Source: JAAFIP01 sp963775085 (GTDB lineage: Bacteria > Pseudomonadota > Gammaproteobacteria > Burkholderiales > Burkholderiaceae_C). From it: 64,000 nt of DNA. Location: assembly GCA_963775085.1 (NCBI GenBank), contig CAVZHO010000003.1, positions 1-64,000 of the forward strand. The letters run 5' to 3'. Position numbers and translations under genes: made by a program. The notes beneath the pieces are model-generated. The model was given only the letters and a program-made list of their open reading frames with translations, was not told the origin of the DNA and searched no databases. Position 1 is the stretch's first letter, and each line of letters starts with the position of its first letter. This document shows positions 50,518 through 59,010 of the stretch, in pieces.

Positions 50518-51015
50518 CTATTGCTGGCGCGGACCGCGCTGCGCGGTGCGAAAGGCTTTCAACTCATCGCGTGAGAGTTGGCCATCTTTGTTGCTGTCGA
50601 TGGCATCGAAATGCTTCTCCAGCCGTTGATGACCTTTAGCCTCGGAACGCGAGATCAACTGGTCGTTATTGGTGTCCAGTGATGCCCGGCCTTTACCTTC
50701 GTGCATGCCGCGTTTGCCATGCTCGCCGCGTTGCCCTTTGTGCGCAGCGCGGAAGGCAACCAGCTCGTCACGCGAGAGAAAGCCATCTTTGTTGATGTCG
50801 ATGGCATCGAATTTATTGACCAAAAAGCGGTGGCCTTTGGCTTCATCGCGCGAGATGAGGGTGTCTTTGTTGGTGTCCAGGGCTTCAAACCCTTTGCCAT
50901 GCATAGGCGCACGCGGGCTGGGCGCGGGAGCCGTTTGCGCCACGACGCTGGTCACCGTCACGGCGGCCAAGGTAACACTAGCGCAGGACAGTAAAAATTT
51001 CAATTTCGTGTTCAT
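50518..51015 (-). CDS. Exported EF-hand calcium-binding protein
   Basis: 165 residues with a signal peptide (to about residue 27, TSVVAQ). Four EF-hand loops are visible: DTNKDTLISRDE, DINKDGFLSRDE, DTNNDQLISRSE and DSNKDGQLSRDE. The first and third lack glycine at loop position 6, so they may bind calcium weakly. The linker is basic and glycine-rich. Periplasmic calcium binding is likely; the partner is unknown. Confidence 0.85.
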   Translation of the reverse strand: MNTKLKFLLSCASVTLAAVTVTSVVAQTAPAPSPRAPMHGKGFEALDTNKDTLISRDEAKGHRFLVNKFDAIDINKDGFLSRDELVAFRAAHKGQRGEHGKRGMHEGKGRASLDTNNDQLISRSEAKGHQRLEKHFDAIDSNKDGQLSRDELKAFRTAQRGPRQQ

Positions 51016-51139
51016 AAAATACTCCTAAAGTGTTGAAGAACCAGAACCACGATGGATGGTGAGCGTGGCCTGTACCCTTAACGCCTTAAACCGCAAGCGG
51101 TTGAAGTCTTTACAGATCATTTACCTGGATTTACATAAA

Positions 51140-51197
51140 CACTATTATTTTTATAGCTACATATGTCCTGTTGACAAGGACTATGGCGGTATTTTTA
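51140..51197 (-). repeat. R1 repeat copy upstream of the EF-hand gene
   Basis: ACTATTATTTTTATAGCTAC, then TATGTCCTGTTGACAAGGAC and TATGGCGGTA. It is the copy closest to the one inside lipB. Confidence 0.75.
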
Positions 51198-51203
51198 TGC
51201 AAT

Positions 51204-51475
51204 TTACGGGTTACGCATGGCATCCCGCAATAGCGGGAGAGTAGATGCCGCTGGCCCCGCCGGCATGCTCTGCACATAGGCGTACAGGTCTTTCAGGCGC
51301 GCGCTGTCAATGTCCCGCTCGGTAAATGGTTTTGCATGTACACCGTGCGACCACTCAGTATGGCAGACGCATCGGGCGTTTGTGCATCGGCAGAGAGATG
51401 CCAGGAAAACCCCGCCATCCCCATCAGCAGTGGCACAACGCAGCGTTTGATAGAAGTTGGAAGGGTGTATGCCAT
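51204..51475 (-). pseudogene. Frameshifted c-type cytochrome remnant
   Basis: One frame (from 51475) gives an exported N-terminus, MAYTLPTSIKRCVVPLLMG to SADAQTPDASAILSGRTVYM. The next frame gives a cytochrome-like tail, FTERDIDSARLKDLYAYVQS then MPAGPA. The central part with the heme-binding CxxCH is missing. It lies 17 bases beyond the UbiD-like stop on the same strand. Confidence 0.55.
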
Positions 51476-51492
51476 AGGACTTACCTGCCACC

Positions 51493-53274
51493 TTATTTTT
51501 TGGGTTTGACTGCTTTTTTAGCCACAGGCAACCTCTTTTTAGCTGGGATCGTTACGGCTTTGGCCATGCTTTTCTTCTTGGCCCCACCCGCAATGGCGCG
51601 CGCGGCATCCTTTTCAAGCTGTCCCTTGATCTCGGTATTCATCGCCACATCGCTGCGGCGCTGTTTGGCGATCTCTTCGCCAGTAACAAAATAGTCGCCC
51701 ACCACGGCGCGCTGGGCCATCTGCTCGTTGCGCTCGCTCCAGTCACCCAGGGAATAACCAAACCATGGCGCTTCGGGCTTGAGTGTGGGCAGGCCCAGCT
51801 CTTCCCAAATCGCCTTGGCGTTTTCCATGTACTCTTTTTTGGGCAAGGCGATCGGCGGGAAATTGTCCTTGAGCGTTGCGTCAATCAAGAGCGAGGCATC
51901 GACCCCGTTGTTGCGCGCACTGCGCGGGCCGTGGCCGGGGTCGCGGTTGTTCAGGATTTGCAGGTCGAGCGCAAAGTTGGCGCGGTAGCTCATGGCCCAG
52001 AGCAGTGCATCGGCGTTGTCGGGGTCGATGTCCTCGTTGACGGCAATCACCAGCTTGCCGCCGGAGCGCAGCAAGGATGCCGCACCGTACAGTGCGCGCC
52101 ACACTTCGGTGGGCGGCGTTTTGCGGCTCACCACCACGGCAATCACCTTGCGCAGGTTGGTCAGCGGCTCGTGCATCGACACCTTGACGACACCCTTGAT
52201 GCCCATCTGGCGCTTCAGGTGGTTTAAAAACACCGGCTCCAGCGCCACGCGCTTGATCAGGCTGGACTCGGACGGCGTGACCTGGGAGATGATAGACGTG
52301 AGGATGGCATCCTTGCGGCGCGTGATGGCCGTCACCTCCATATAGGCGTTGAACTCTTGCAGGTTCACATGGCCGTGCGACTCGCCAAACGGCGCCTCGG
52401 GCTCCAGGTCTTCGGTGATGATGTAGCCTTCAATGACAATTTCAGCCTCGGCGGGCACCAGCAAATCGACCGTCTTGCACTTGACGACATTGATGGGTGC
52501 ACCGGCCAGGCCGCCGGCCACATGCAGTTCGTCCACGTCTTCGGCCAGCTTTTGCGCCGAGGTAAACGCCACGCAGGGCGGGCAGCCCAAAATCACGGCT
52601 GCGGGCAGTTTTTGGCCACGCGCCTTGGCTTTTTCCCAGTGGGCGTAAATGCCCGGCTGGTTCTCCAGCGAAGGGTTCATGCCCAGGCGGGTGGGTGACT
52701 TCACCTGGCCCCGGTAGATGCCCATATTCTGGATGCCGCTGTCGGGGTCTTTGCTGATGTACTGCGACAGCGTGGTGTAGGAGCCGTTGTCCCAGCCGGG
52801 CGTGGAGATCGGGATGGGGATGCTATCGAGCCCCTTGCCCGGCTTGAGCAGCTCTTTACCTTGGATAACGACCTCTTGGCAGGGTGCGGTCTCCACCACG
52901 TTGGGCAAGATGGGATTGGCAATGGCGTGGTTCCAGGTTTTGCCAATATCTTCAATCGCGCAGCCCATGCCCACGCTGTAAATCTTGCGCGTGGCGGCCA
53001 GTGCGCCCACCACCACGGGGATGTCGTATTTGCGGCCCTTGCTGTCGGTCACGTTGGTAAACAAAAAAGCCTTACGGTCCGGCTCGGCAATACCGCCGCG
53101 AAACTGCCAGCGCACCAGGGGGTGCATCTCGGTGTCTTTGTTGATCGGGCGGTCCACGGTGATCAACAACCCGGCTTTGTCCAGCGCTGCCAAGTGTTCG
53201 TGCAGGTCGGGGTAGCCACGTGCATTCGTGGTTGTTTTCTTTTTGATCACGCTCTTCGGGGTACTTGTTTTCAT
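51493..53274 (-). CDS. UbiD-family (de)carboxylase with basic C-terminal tail
   Basis: 593 residues; family members use prenylated FMN to decarboxylate aromatic or unsaturated acids. Conserved segments are PVVVGALAATRKIYSVGMGC, EIVIEGYI...PFGESHGH (metal/prFMN region) and DEDIDPDNADALLWAMSYR-type acidic block. The last 45 residues are Lys/Ala/Pro-rich (PAKKRLPVAKKAVKPKK), unusual for the family. No UbiX flavin prenyltransferase is in the window. It is in the porin / binding protein 3 unit, 13 bases after the latter. Confidence 0.88.
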   Translation of the reverse strand: MKTSTPKSVIKKKTTTNARGYPDLHEHLAALDKAGLLITVDRPINKDTEMHPLVRWQFRGGIAEPDRKAFLFTNVTDSKGRKYDIPVVVGALAATRKIYSVGMGCAIEDIGKTWNHAIANPILPNVVETAPCQEVVIQGKELLKPGKGLDSIPIPISTPGWDNGSYTTLSQYISKDPDSGIQNMGIYRGQVKSPTRLGMNPSLENQPGIYAHWEKAKARGQKLPAAVILGCPPCVAFTSAQKLAEDVDELHVAGGLAGAPINVVKCKTVDLLVPAEAEIVIEGYIITEDLEPEAPFGESHGHVNLQEFNAYMEVTAITRRKDAILTSIISQVTPSESSLIKRVALEPVFLNHLKRQMGIKGVVKVSMHEPLTNLRKVIAVVVSRKTPPTEVWRALYGAASLLRSGGKLVIAVNEDIDPDNADALLWAMSYRANFALDLQILNNRDPGHGPRSARNNGVDASLLIDATLKDNFPPIALPKKEYMENAKAIWEELGLPTLKPEAPWFGYSLGDWSERNEQMAQRAVVGDYFVTGEEIAKQRRSDVAMNTEIKGQLEKDAARAIAGGAKKKSMAKAVTIPAKKRLPVAKKAVKPKK

Positions 53275-53287
53275 TGCATTTTCAAAT

Positions 53288-54340
53288 CTATTTAACCTGT
53301 TTGGTCACCGTGTCTTCAAACGCCTTGTTCCATTTGGCAAAGTTGTCAATCGTAAATTCCGGATCGATCACGTTCAATTTCAAATCAGGGTAAGGCGAGG
53401 CCACTTTGGCGCTGGCCGGAAAGTAGTGCAGCGAGGCCAGCAGCTTTTGCGTCTCGGGCGAGAGCATATAGTCGTAGAACAACAGTGCGGCATGCGGGTG
53501 GGGCGCGCGCTGCGCAATACCCATATTAAACCCTTGTGCCACCACAGGCTCCATGGCGAACCAGTCCACCGGTTTGCCTGCGCGTTTGTCTTTTTCGGGC
53601 AGATCAATGTACACCGTCAAGGCCAAGGGCACTTCGCCAGCGATCACCAAATTGTGCAGCAGTGAGACGCCCAAGCGGGACGACATGCCGTTACGCGCCA
53701 CAATGTCTTTGAAGAGCTTGGTGCCTTTTTCTTCGCCCATGGTGGTCACCACTTTAGCGAACCATTCCTCGGCCTTGGCCTCGATGCCCAGATTGCCCTT
53801 CCACTTGGGAGCCAGTAAATCGGCATAGGTTTTAGGTAGGTCTTCTTTTTTGATGGCATTGGTGTTGTACGAGTGCACCACCACGTTCATAAACACGGTA
53901 GACCATTGCTGGTGCGCTGGCACGGCGCTGGGCACCATGTCTTTAAAGTAGGGCGACAGCACGGGCTGCAAAATCTTCTCGCGGTGCAGCGCCACCATCT
54001 CGCTGGCGGGCATCATGATCAAGTCCACCTCGTGGCGTTTGCCGGCAGCTTCGCTCAGCACCCGCTGCGTCACGTTGTTGCTGCCCGAGCGCCAGGCTTT
54101 GACTTTGATGTTGTATTTTTTTTCAAATGGCCCCACGATCAAAGGCAGGTCCTGCGGACGAAAGGCGGTGTAGAGGGTGAGGTTGGCCTCTTTGGTGGCG
54201 GCGGCCAGCAGTTTGTCATTGCGGTCCGGTTTATCGGACTGCATCAATGATTCAGTTTGGGAGAGTGCAGACCCCGCCAGACACAGCGCGGCAAAAGCGC
54301 ACAGGCCACGGTGCAGCATGATGCGGATGATGGTTTGCAT
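53288..54340 (-). CDS. ABC solute-binding protein 3
   Basis: 350 residues with a Sec signal (to about ALSQT). LTLYTAFRPQDLPLIVGPFE and EVDLIMMPASEMVALHREKI place it with the other three receptors in the window. It lies between the porin and UbiD genes; a terminator-like hairpin separates it from the porin. Confidence 0.87.
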   Translation of the reverse strand: MQTIIRIMLHRGLCAFAALCLAGSALSQTESLMQSDKPDRNDKLLAAATKEANLTLYTAFRPQDLPLIVGPFEKKYNIKVKAWRSGSNNVTQRVLSEAAGKRHEVDLIMMPASEMVALHREKILQPVLSPYFKDMVPSAVPAHQQWSTVFMNVVVHSYNTNAIKKEDLPKTYADLLAPKWKGNLGIEAKAEEWFAKVVTTMGEEKGTKLFKDIVARNGMSSRLGVSLLHNLVIAGEVPLALTVYIDLPEKDKRAGKPVDWFAMEPVVAQGFNMGIAQRAPHPHAALLFYDYMLSPETQKLLASLHYFPASAKVASPYPDLKLNVIDPEFTIDNFAKWNKAFEDTVTKQVK

Positions 54341-54344
54341 GGGA

Positions 54345-54391
54345 TTCTTTCAAAAAAGAAAAAGGCAGATGCTCCGTTAGAAGCATCTGCC
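54345..54391 (-). terminator. Terminator/attenuator between porin and binding protein 3
   Basis: Stem GGCAGATGCT / AGCATCTGCC (54364-54373 and 54382-54391), followed on the minus strand by TTTTTCTTTTTT. Partial read-through would give more porin than downstream products. Confidence 0.8.
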
Positions 54392-54410
54392 CATTTAGTA
54401 CGTCTGAAAA

Positions 54411-55676
54411 TTAGAACTTGACCTGCACGCCCACGGCGACGTTGGTCATCTTGCCACCCGCGCCAGCACGCAAGCCGGTTGCGCTAAAGACGGCGCTGTC
54501 GTTGGATTTGGTCGCGCCATAGAGCGCAAAGAATCCAATGTTCTTGTCCAGGTCATAGCGTCCGCCCAGACTCAGCAGGGAGCCGCCTTGGCCCGTGGTG
54601 GTACACAAAGCGCCGCCCAACAAAGAGCAGTTTCCTGCAGCGTTCTTTGCGTAGTTGGCTGCAACCGTCCACTGGGGGCTGATGCTGTATTCGCCACTGA
54701 CTTGCCAGCCGGTGGTGTCGTAGCTGCTGAATTTGCCAGCGGCAGTAGCCTCTTCGGTGTACTTCAATTTCGACACATCAGCGGCCAAACGGAATGCACT
54801 GGCTTTGTAACCTACAGAAAAACGGTTGGCTGTGTCTTTGGAGCGCGTCGCCGTGTTATGAATAGTGGTTGCTACTGCTGTAGCGCGTGTACCGCTGAAT
54901 GCGCGGTAATCGTTATGGGTTTCTGATCCGAAGCCAACGTAGTATGTGTCGTTGCTCCACTTGATACCCATTGAGGACAAGGTTTGGTTTTGGGCCGTTG
55001 TTTTATTGGGATCTGGACGGTAAGACGCACCTAGCTGAACACCACTCCAGGAGGGGCTTAGCCACAAGAACTGGCCACCGATACGAGTGTTGAATGAACT
55101 CGTGCCTGCAGCAACATCGCCTGCGGCGGTCACAGCAGCTGGACGCCAACCCACACCCGAGACAAAGGCTGCGGTGGAGACGAAGTTGCTGGAGCTGACA
55201 CCAAGCATGCGCACGCGGTCACCAAATTGCTTGTAGACGGTGTCTTGCTGGCCAATGCTGAAAGTACCGGCTTTGGCATGGTCAACGTAGACAAAAGCAT
55301 CACGCGTATCAGCAAGTAAGGATGTGCCTGACTCAACGTTGGTTGCCAAAGAGCCCTGTAGGTCATAACCGGCAGTGACTTCGCCAAACTTCTTTTTACC
55401 TTTAAAGCCGATGTAAGAGTTAACCCAGTTCAGTTGATTTTTACCAACGGGTGTTGCTGTGGTTGCGGGCACTACACCAGGAGTGACCAGACCGCCGGTC
55501 ATTTGACTGCGGGCGGCACCAAATGCTGCGTCGCCAAAAGAAGTGTTTTGGTATTGCGGGTACAGGTTGCCATACAGTTCCAGCAGCTCGCCTGCGATAG
55601 GTACCGCTTGGGCGGTTCCAGCGAAGCCGATAGCGGCAAAACAGCCCAGGGCTAGGGCGCGGTATTTAAATTTCAT
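54411..55676 (-). CDS. Gram-negative general porin (betaproteobacterial type)
   Basis: 421 residues from ATG 55676 (MKFKYRALALGCFAAIGFAG); the upstream in-frame ATG 55715 adds 13 residues. Signal cut after AQA. LTLYGNL-like opening ELLELYGNLYPQYQ and terminal strand NVAVGVQVKF with C-terminal phenylalanine are typical of trimeric outer-membrane porins. It probably lets the catabolic substrate cross the outer membrane. It shares a promoter module and operator with tctC1. Confidence 0.9.
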   Translation of the reverse strand: MKFKYRALALGCFAAIGFAGTAQAVPIAGELLELYGNLYPQYQNTSFGDAAFGAARSQMTGGLVTPGVVPATTATPVGKNQLNWVNSYIGFKGKKKFGEVTAGYDLQGSLATNVESGTSLLADTRDAFVYVDHAKAGTFSIGQQDTVYKQFGDRVRMLGVSSSNFVSTAAFVSGVGWRPAAVTAAGDVAAGTSSFNTRIGGQFLWLSPSWSGVQLGASYRPDPNKTTAQNQTLSSMGIKWSNDTYYVGFGSETHNDYRAFSGTRATAVATTIHNTATRSKDTANRFSVGYKASAFRLAADVSKLKYTEEATAAGKFSSYDTTGWQVSGEYSISPQWTVAANYAKNAAGNCSLLGGALCTTTGQGGSLLSLGGRYDLDKNIGFFALYGATKSNDSAVFSATGLRAGAGGKMTNVAVGVQVKF

Positions 55677-55740
55677 GGTATCTCCAAGTTGGATTGCATT
55701 CTGAGAAACCCCCAATGGATGGGGGTAAGAGCCGTCTACT

Positions 55741-55765
55741 GTTCCTTCATGAAGAACTTTGTTCT
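55741..55765 (-). promoter_or_regulatory. Putative IclR-type operator, site 7 (porin)
   Basis: On the minus strand AGAAC-AAA-GTTCT-TCATGAAG-GAAC. The neighbouring blocks 55761-55777 and 55812-55833 repeat the tctC1 promoter. Confidence 0.7.
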
Positions 55766-56060
55766 TTCAAGCAAGACAGAACATCATTAAGCAAAAATTT
55801 CATTTACTTACCCATACGGACTTACCCTATTTGGCTTCGAGTTTTGCATTCCAGCAACGCTTTGGTGGCCGTACTGGCATGATGAATTCGATCAGCTACC
55901 GTGAGAAATCGGGACGCAACCGGGTGTGGTGGGGCTGCGTAGGCTGGTGTTCTGATTCGCGCATAAGCACAAGTACGTAGTGCGGTGTATTGCCTCAATT
56001 TTTTAAGCAAAACAGGGGCAAGTCCTGTTGACGCATGGCGGGGTCATCGTATAGCATAGT

Positions 56061-56085
56061 AGAACGCCGTTCACTATAGAGGAAC
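56061..56085 (+). promoter_or_regulatory. Putative IclR-type operator, site 6 (bicupin 2 unit)
   Basis: AGAAC-GCC-GTTCA-CTATAGAG-GAAC, with TATAGA as a possible -10. It lies 68 bases before the bicupin start. The rest of 55677-56153 shows no gene. Confidence 0.7.
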
Positions 56086-56153
56086 ATTTGAATGCAAATG
56101 CCTTTTGCGTGCCTCGGGAAGTTCAATTTTTTTTCACCTCACGGACGCCTCCT

Positions 56154-57398
56154 ATGCCGCACGATAAAGACACCTCCCATTGGCATGAACCTTCTGGGAA
56201 CAAAAAAGCCGGGTTCGGCCAGTTTAAAAAGCAGCCCACACCGTATGACGCGTTCATGGAGGCGGAGGGCGTGCCCGTGTTTCGCGACGTGGGCATTCAC
56301 AAGGTGCAAAACCTGCCACTCGCGCCCTGGAAGCGCACGGGGGGTAAGGGGCACTTTATCCAGCTACTGGGTACCGAGACCAAGTGGGGCTGCTTTGTGG
56401 TGGAGGTGCCTGCGGCGGGCGCGCTGCATGCGCAAAAGCATATGTACGAAGAAATTTACCTGGTGATTGAGGGCCGGGGCACCACCGAGGTGTGGCAGGA
56501 GGGTGATACCAAAAAGCATGTATTCGAGTGGCAAAAAGGCTCGATGTTTTCCATCCCGATGAATGCCTGGTTTCGCATCGTCAACGCCACCTCGGCGGGT
56601 GCTTTACTGCTGGCAGGCAACACCGCGCCCAATGTGCTGAACATGCTCAACAACGTGGAGGCGGTGTTTAACAACCCGTTCATCTTCCGCGACCGTTTCA
56701 ACGGCGCAGACGACTTTTTCAAAGCCCGCGATGAGATTGAGCCTGACCCGGTACGCGGCCTGGCCATGCGCCGCACCAACTTCATTCCTGACGTAGTGCA
56801 CTGCGATTTACCGCTGGACAACCGCCGCTCGGTGGGCTGGCGCAGGGTCGAGCCGTTCATGACGAATAATTGCTTTTATTTCTGGATCGGCCAGCACGAG
56901 CAAGGGCGCTACTCCAAGGCCCATGCCCACACCTCGGCGGCGGTACTCGTCTGCCTGAGCGGCAAGGGCTACACCTACACCTGGCCCGAGAAGCTGGGCG
57001 AAACCCCGTGGAAGGATGGCAAGGCCGACCAGGTGCGCCGCATCGACTACGAGGCCGGTGGCCTGGTCTCGGCCGCGCCCGGCGGCGCGCGCTGGTACCA
57101 CCAGCACTTCAGTTCTGGGGCCGAGCCGCTGCGCCTGACGGCCTGGTTTGGCCCGAACAACCCCGGCCGCGACCCCGGCGCACCCGGGGCCAAACACACC
57201 GACTACACCGCGATGGACGTGACCGAGGGCGGCACCTCGATTCCGTATTGGATGGAAGACCCGTTCCTGCGCACCGAATACGAAGCCGATTTAAAGCGCA
57301 ATGGCATTGCTACGCGCATGGATCCGACTTGGTATGTGAAGCCCGAGGGCGCGGCATCTAAAAAATCGGTGGATGGGCCGATAGGGGCGGCGGGTTGA
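56154..57398 (+). CDS. Bicupin protein 2, next to a EutA-like gene
   Basis: 414 residues from ATG 56154; a TTG at 56088 is the only upstream alternative. Barrel one: AQKHMYEEIYLVIEGRGTTE and FSIPMNAWFRIVNA. Barrel two: KAHAHTSAAVLVCLSGKGYT and ARWYHQHFSSG. In barrel one the second-motif histidine is replaced (AWFRIVN), so only the second barrel keeps a full metal set. It is a paralogue of the protein at 45565 and is followed by the EutA-like gene after 28 bases. Confidence 0.82.
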   Translation: MPHDKDTSHWHEPSGNKKAGFGQFKKQPTPYDAFMEAEGVPVFRDVGIHKVQNLPLAPWKRTGGKGHFIQLLGTETKWGCFVVEVPAAGALHAQKHMYEEIYLVIEGRGTTEVWQEGDTKKHVFEWQKGSMFSIPMNAWFRIVNATSAGALLLAGNTAPNVLNMLNNVEAVFNNPFIFRDRFNGADDFFKARDEIEPDPVRGLAMRRTNFIPDVVHCDLPLDNRRSVGWRRVEPFMTNNCFYFWIGQHEQGRYSKAHAHTSAAVLVCLSGKGYTYTWPEKLGETPWKDGKADQVRRIDYEAGGLVSAAPGGARWYHQHFSSGAEPLRLTAWFGPNNPGRDPGAPGAKHTDYTAMDVTEGGTSIPYWMEDPFLRTEYEADLKRNGIATRMDPTWYVKPEGAASKKSVDGPIGAAG

Positions 57399-57426
57399 TA
57401 GCCCGCCTACGCGACGTGGTTGGCGT

Positions 57427-59010
57427 ATGAATGCCTTAGTGGAGTCCCTGCCCCATAGAGAAACAGTGACCGGTGGCCGCGCTGCAGACAGCGCCACTGG
57501 AGGCCGCGTGTTTTTCAGCAGTGTACGGCGCAGCATGGAGTTTGAGGACGAGATCATCCTGGTGAGCGTGGGTGTGGACATTGGTTCGTCTACCTCGCAC
57601 CTGGTGTTCTCGCGCCTGGTGCTGGAGCGCCTGGACAACCGCTATATCGTCGCTGAACGCACCCTGTTGCACGAGTCGGATGTGCTGCTCACGCCCTACG
57701 CGGCTGACCAAAGCATTGATGCGGTGGCACTGGGCAACTTCATCACCGCGCAGTACGCGCAGGCGGGCATCACTGCGGACGCCATCGACTCGGGTGCCTT
57801 GATTCTCACTGGCGTAGCGGTGCGGCGCAGCAATGCACGTGCCATTGCGGATTTGTTTGCCGCGCAGGCGGGCAAGTTTGTCTCGGTCAGTGCGGGCGAC
57901 GCGTTGGAAACCACATTGGCAGCCTTTGGCTCGGGCGCGGCGGCGCGCTCGGTGCGCGAGGGTCTGCGGGTGATGAACATTGACATTGGCGGCGGCACCA
58001 CCAAAATAGCGGTTTGCGAAAACGGCGCGTTGACGGATCTGACCGCCGTGGATATTGGTGCGCGCATTCTGGCCTTTGATGCACAGGGCCAACTGACCCG
58101 CATCGAGGAGGCCGGGCAACGCTTTGCACGCGATGCGGGCATTACCTTGGCGCTGGGCCAAACCGTCGCCGCAGGTGATCTGCAGCGCATGGTCGGCCTG
58201 ATGGCCGATTGCCTCTTTGCCGTGGCGCTCGGTGGCGTGTCCAATGCGGCCACGGCTGCGTTGCTGCGTCTCGATCCTCTGCGCCCGGGCGCGAAACCCG
58301 ATGTCATCACGTTTTCTGGTGGTGTCTCCGAATACATCTATGGCCGTGAGCCGCAGAGCTTTGGCGATCTGGGGCCGCTGTTAGCTGCTGCGGTGCTGGC
58401 GCGTGCCAAAGTGTGGGGGCCTAAACTCGAAGCGCCCGAGCAAGGCATTCGCGCCACGGTCATCGGGGCTTCGCAGTACACAGTGCAGGTCAGTGGCAGC
58501 ACCATTTATGTTGAGCCATCGGGGTTATTGCCACTGCGCAATGTGCCAGTGATTGCCCCGCAACTGGATTTGCAGGCGGATGACTTCGATTGCGCCGCGA
58601 TTGCCAAGGCCATCCGCCAAGCCCTGCGCAGGCTGGACTTGCATGCGGGCGAGCAAGCGGTGGCGCTGTGCTACCGCTGGCAGGGCTCGGCCACCTTCGC
58701 GCGGCTGGATGCCTTTTGCCACGCCGTGGCCGATGGCCTGGCAGAGGTTCTTGCTCAAGGTCATCCGTTGATTTTGGTAGGCGAGGCGGACTGCGGCGGA
58801 CTCATCGGCATCCATTGCCACGAAGAGGCGCACCTGACTTGCCCGGTGATTTCGGTGGACGGCATCAATTTGAATGAGCTGGACTTTATCGACATCGGCG
58901 CGATGCTGGAGACCTCGGGTGCCGTGCCCGTGGTCATCAAATCGCTGGTGTTTCCTACGTCAGCGGCTTTGGGGCGTACGCCTTCAAACACGCCTTCGCA
59001 GCAGAGTTGA
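57427..59010 (+). CDS. EutA-like actin-fold ATPase 2
   Basis: 527 residues, homologous along its length to EutA. Phosphate loops GVDIGSSTSHLVFSR and NIDIGGGTTKIAVCENG, adenosine motif TFSGGVSEYIYG, and IRATVIGASQYTVQVSGSTI plus VPVVIKSLVFPTS near the end are the same blocks as in E. coli EutA. Unlike the paralogue at 37428 it has no His-rich tails. No ammonia-lyase genes are adjacent. Its immediate partner is bicupin 2, so it may reactivate or metallate that protein; this is inference. Confidence 0.85.
   Translation: MNALVESLPHRETVTGGRAADSATGGRVFFSSVRRSMEFEDEIILVSVGVDIGSSTSHLVFSRLVLERLDNRYIVAERTLLHESDVLLTPYAADQSIDAVALGNFITAQYAQAGITADAIDSGALILTGVAVRRSNARAIADLFAAQAGKFVSVSAGDALETTLAAFGSGAAARSVREGLRVMNIDIGGGTTKIAVCENGALTDLTAVDIGARILAFDAQGQLTRIEEAGQRFARDAGITLALGQTVAAGDLQRMVGLMADCLFAVALGGVSNAATAALLRLDPLRPGAKPDVITFSGGVSEYIYGREPQSFGDLGPLLAAAVLARAKVWGPKLEAPEQGIRATVIGASQYTVQVSGSTIYVEPSGLLPLRNVPVIAPQLDLQADDFDCAAIAKAIRQALRRLDLHAGEQAVALCYRWQGSATFARLDAFCHAVADGLAEVLAQGHPLILVGEADCGGLIGIHCHEEAHLTCPVISVDGINLNELDFIDIGAMLETSGAVPVVIKSLVFPTSAALGRTPSNTPSQQS

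Noticed and set aside
10080..51197. R1 copies as a CRISPR-like array
   Set aside because: Copies are scattered over 41 kb in both orientations without regular spacing and there are no cas genes.
55694..56010. Short open frames in the porin/bicupin gap
   Set aside because: They overlap the operators and shared promoter blocks and have no recognisable protein features.
37428..59010. Ethanolamine utilisation (eut) operon
   Set aside because: Only EutA-like proteins and bicupins are present; no EutB, EutC, microcompartment or aldehyde dehydrogenase genes are seen.
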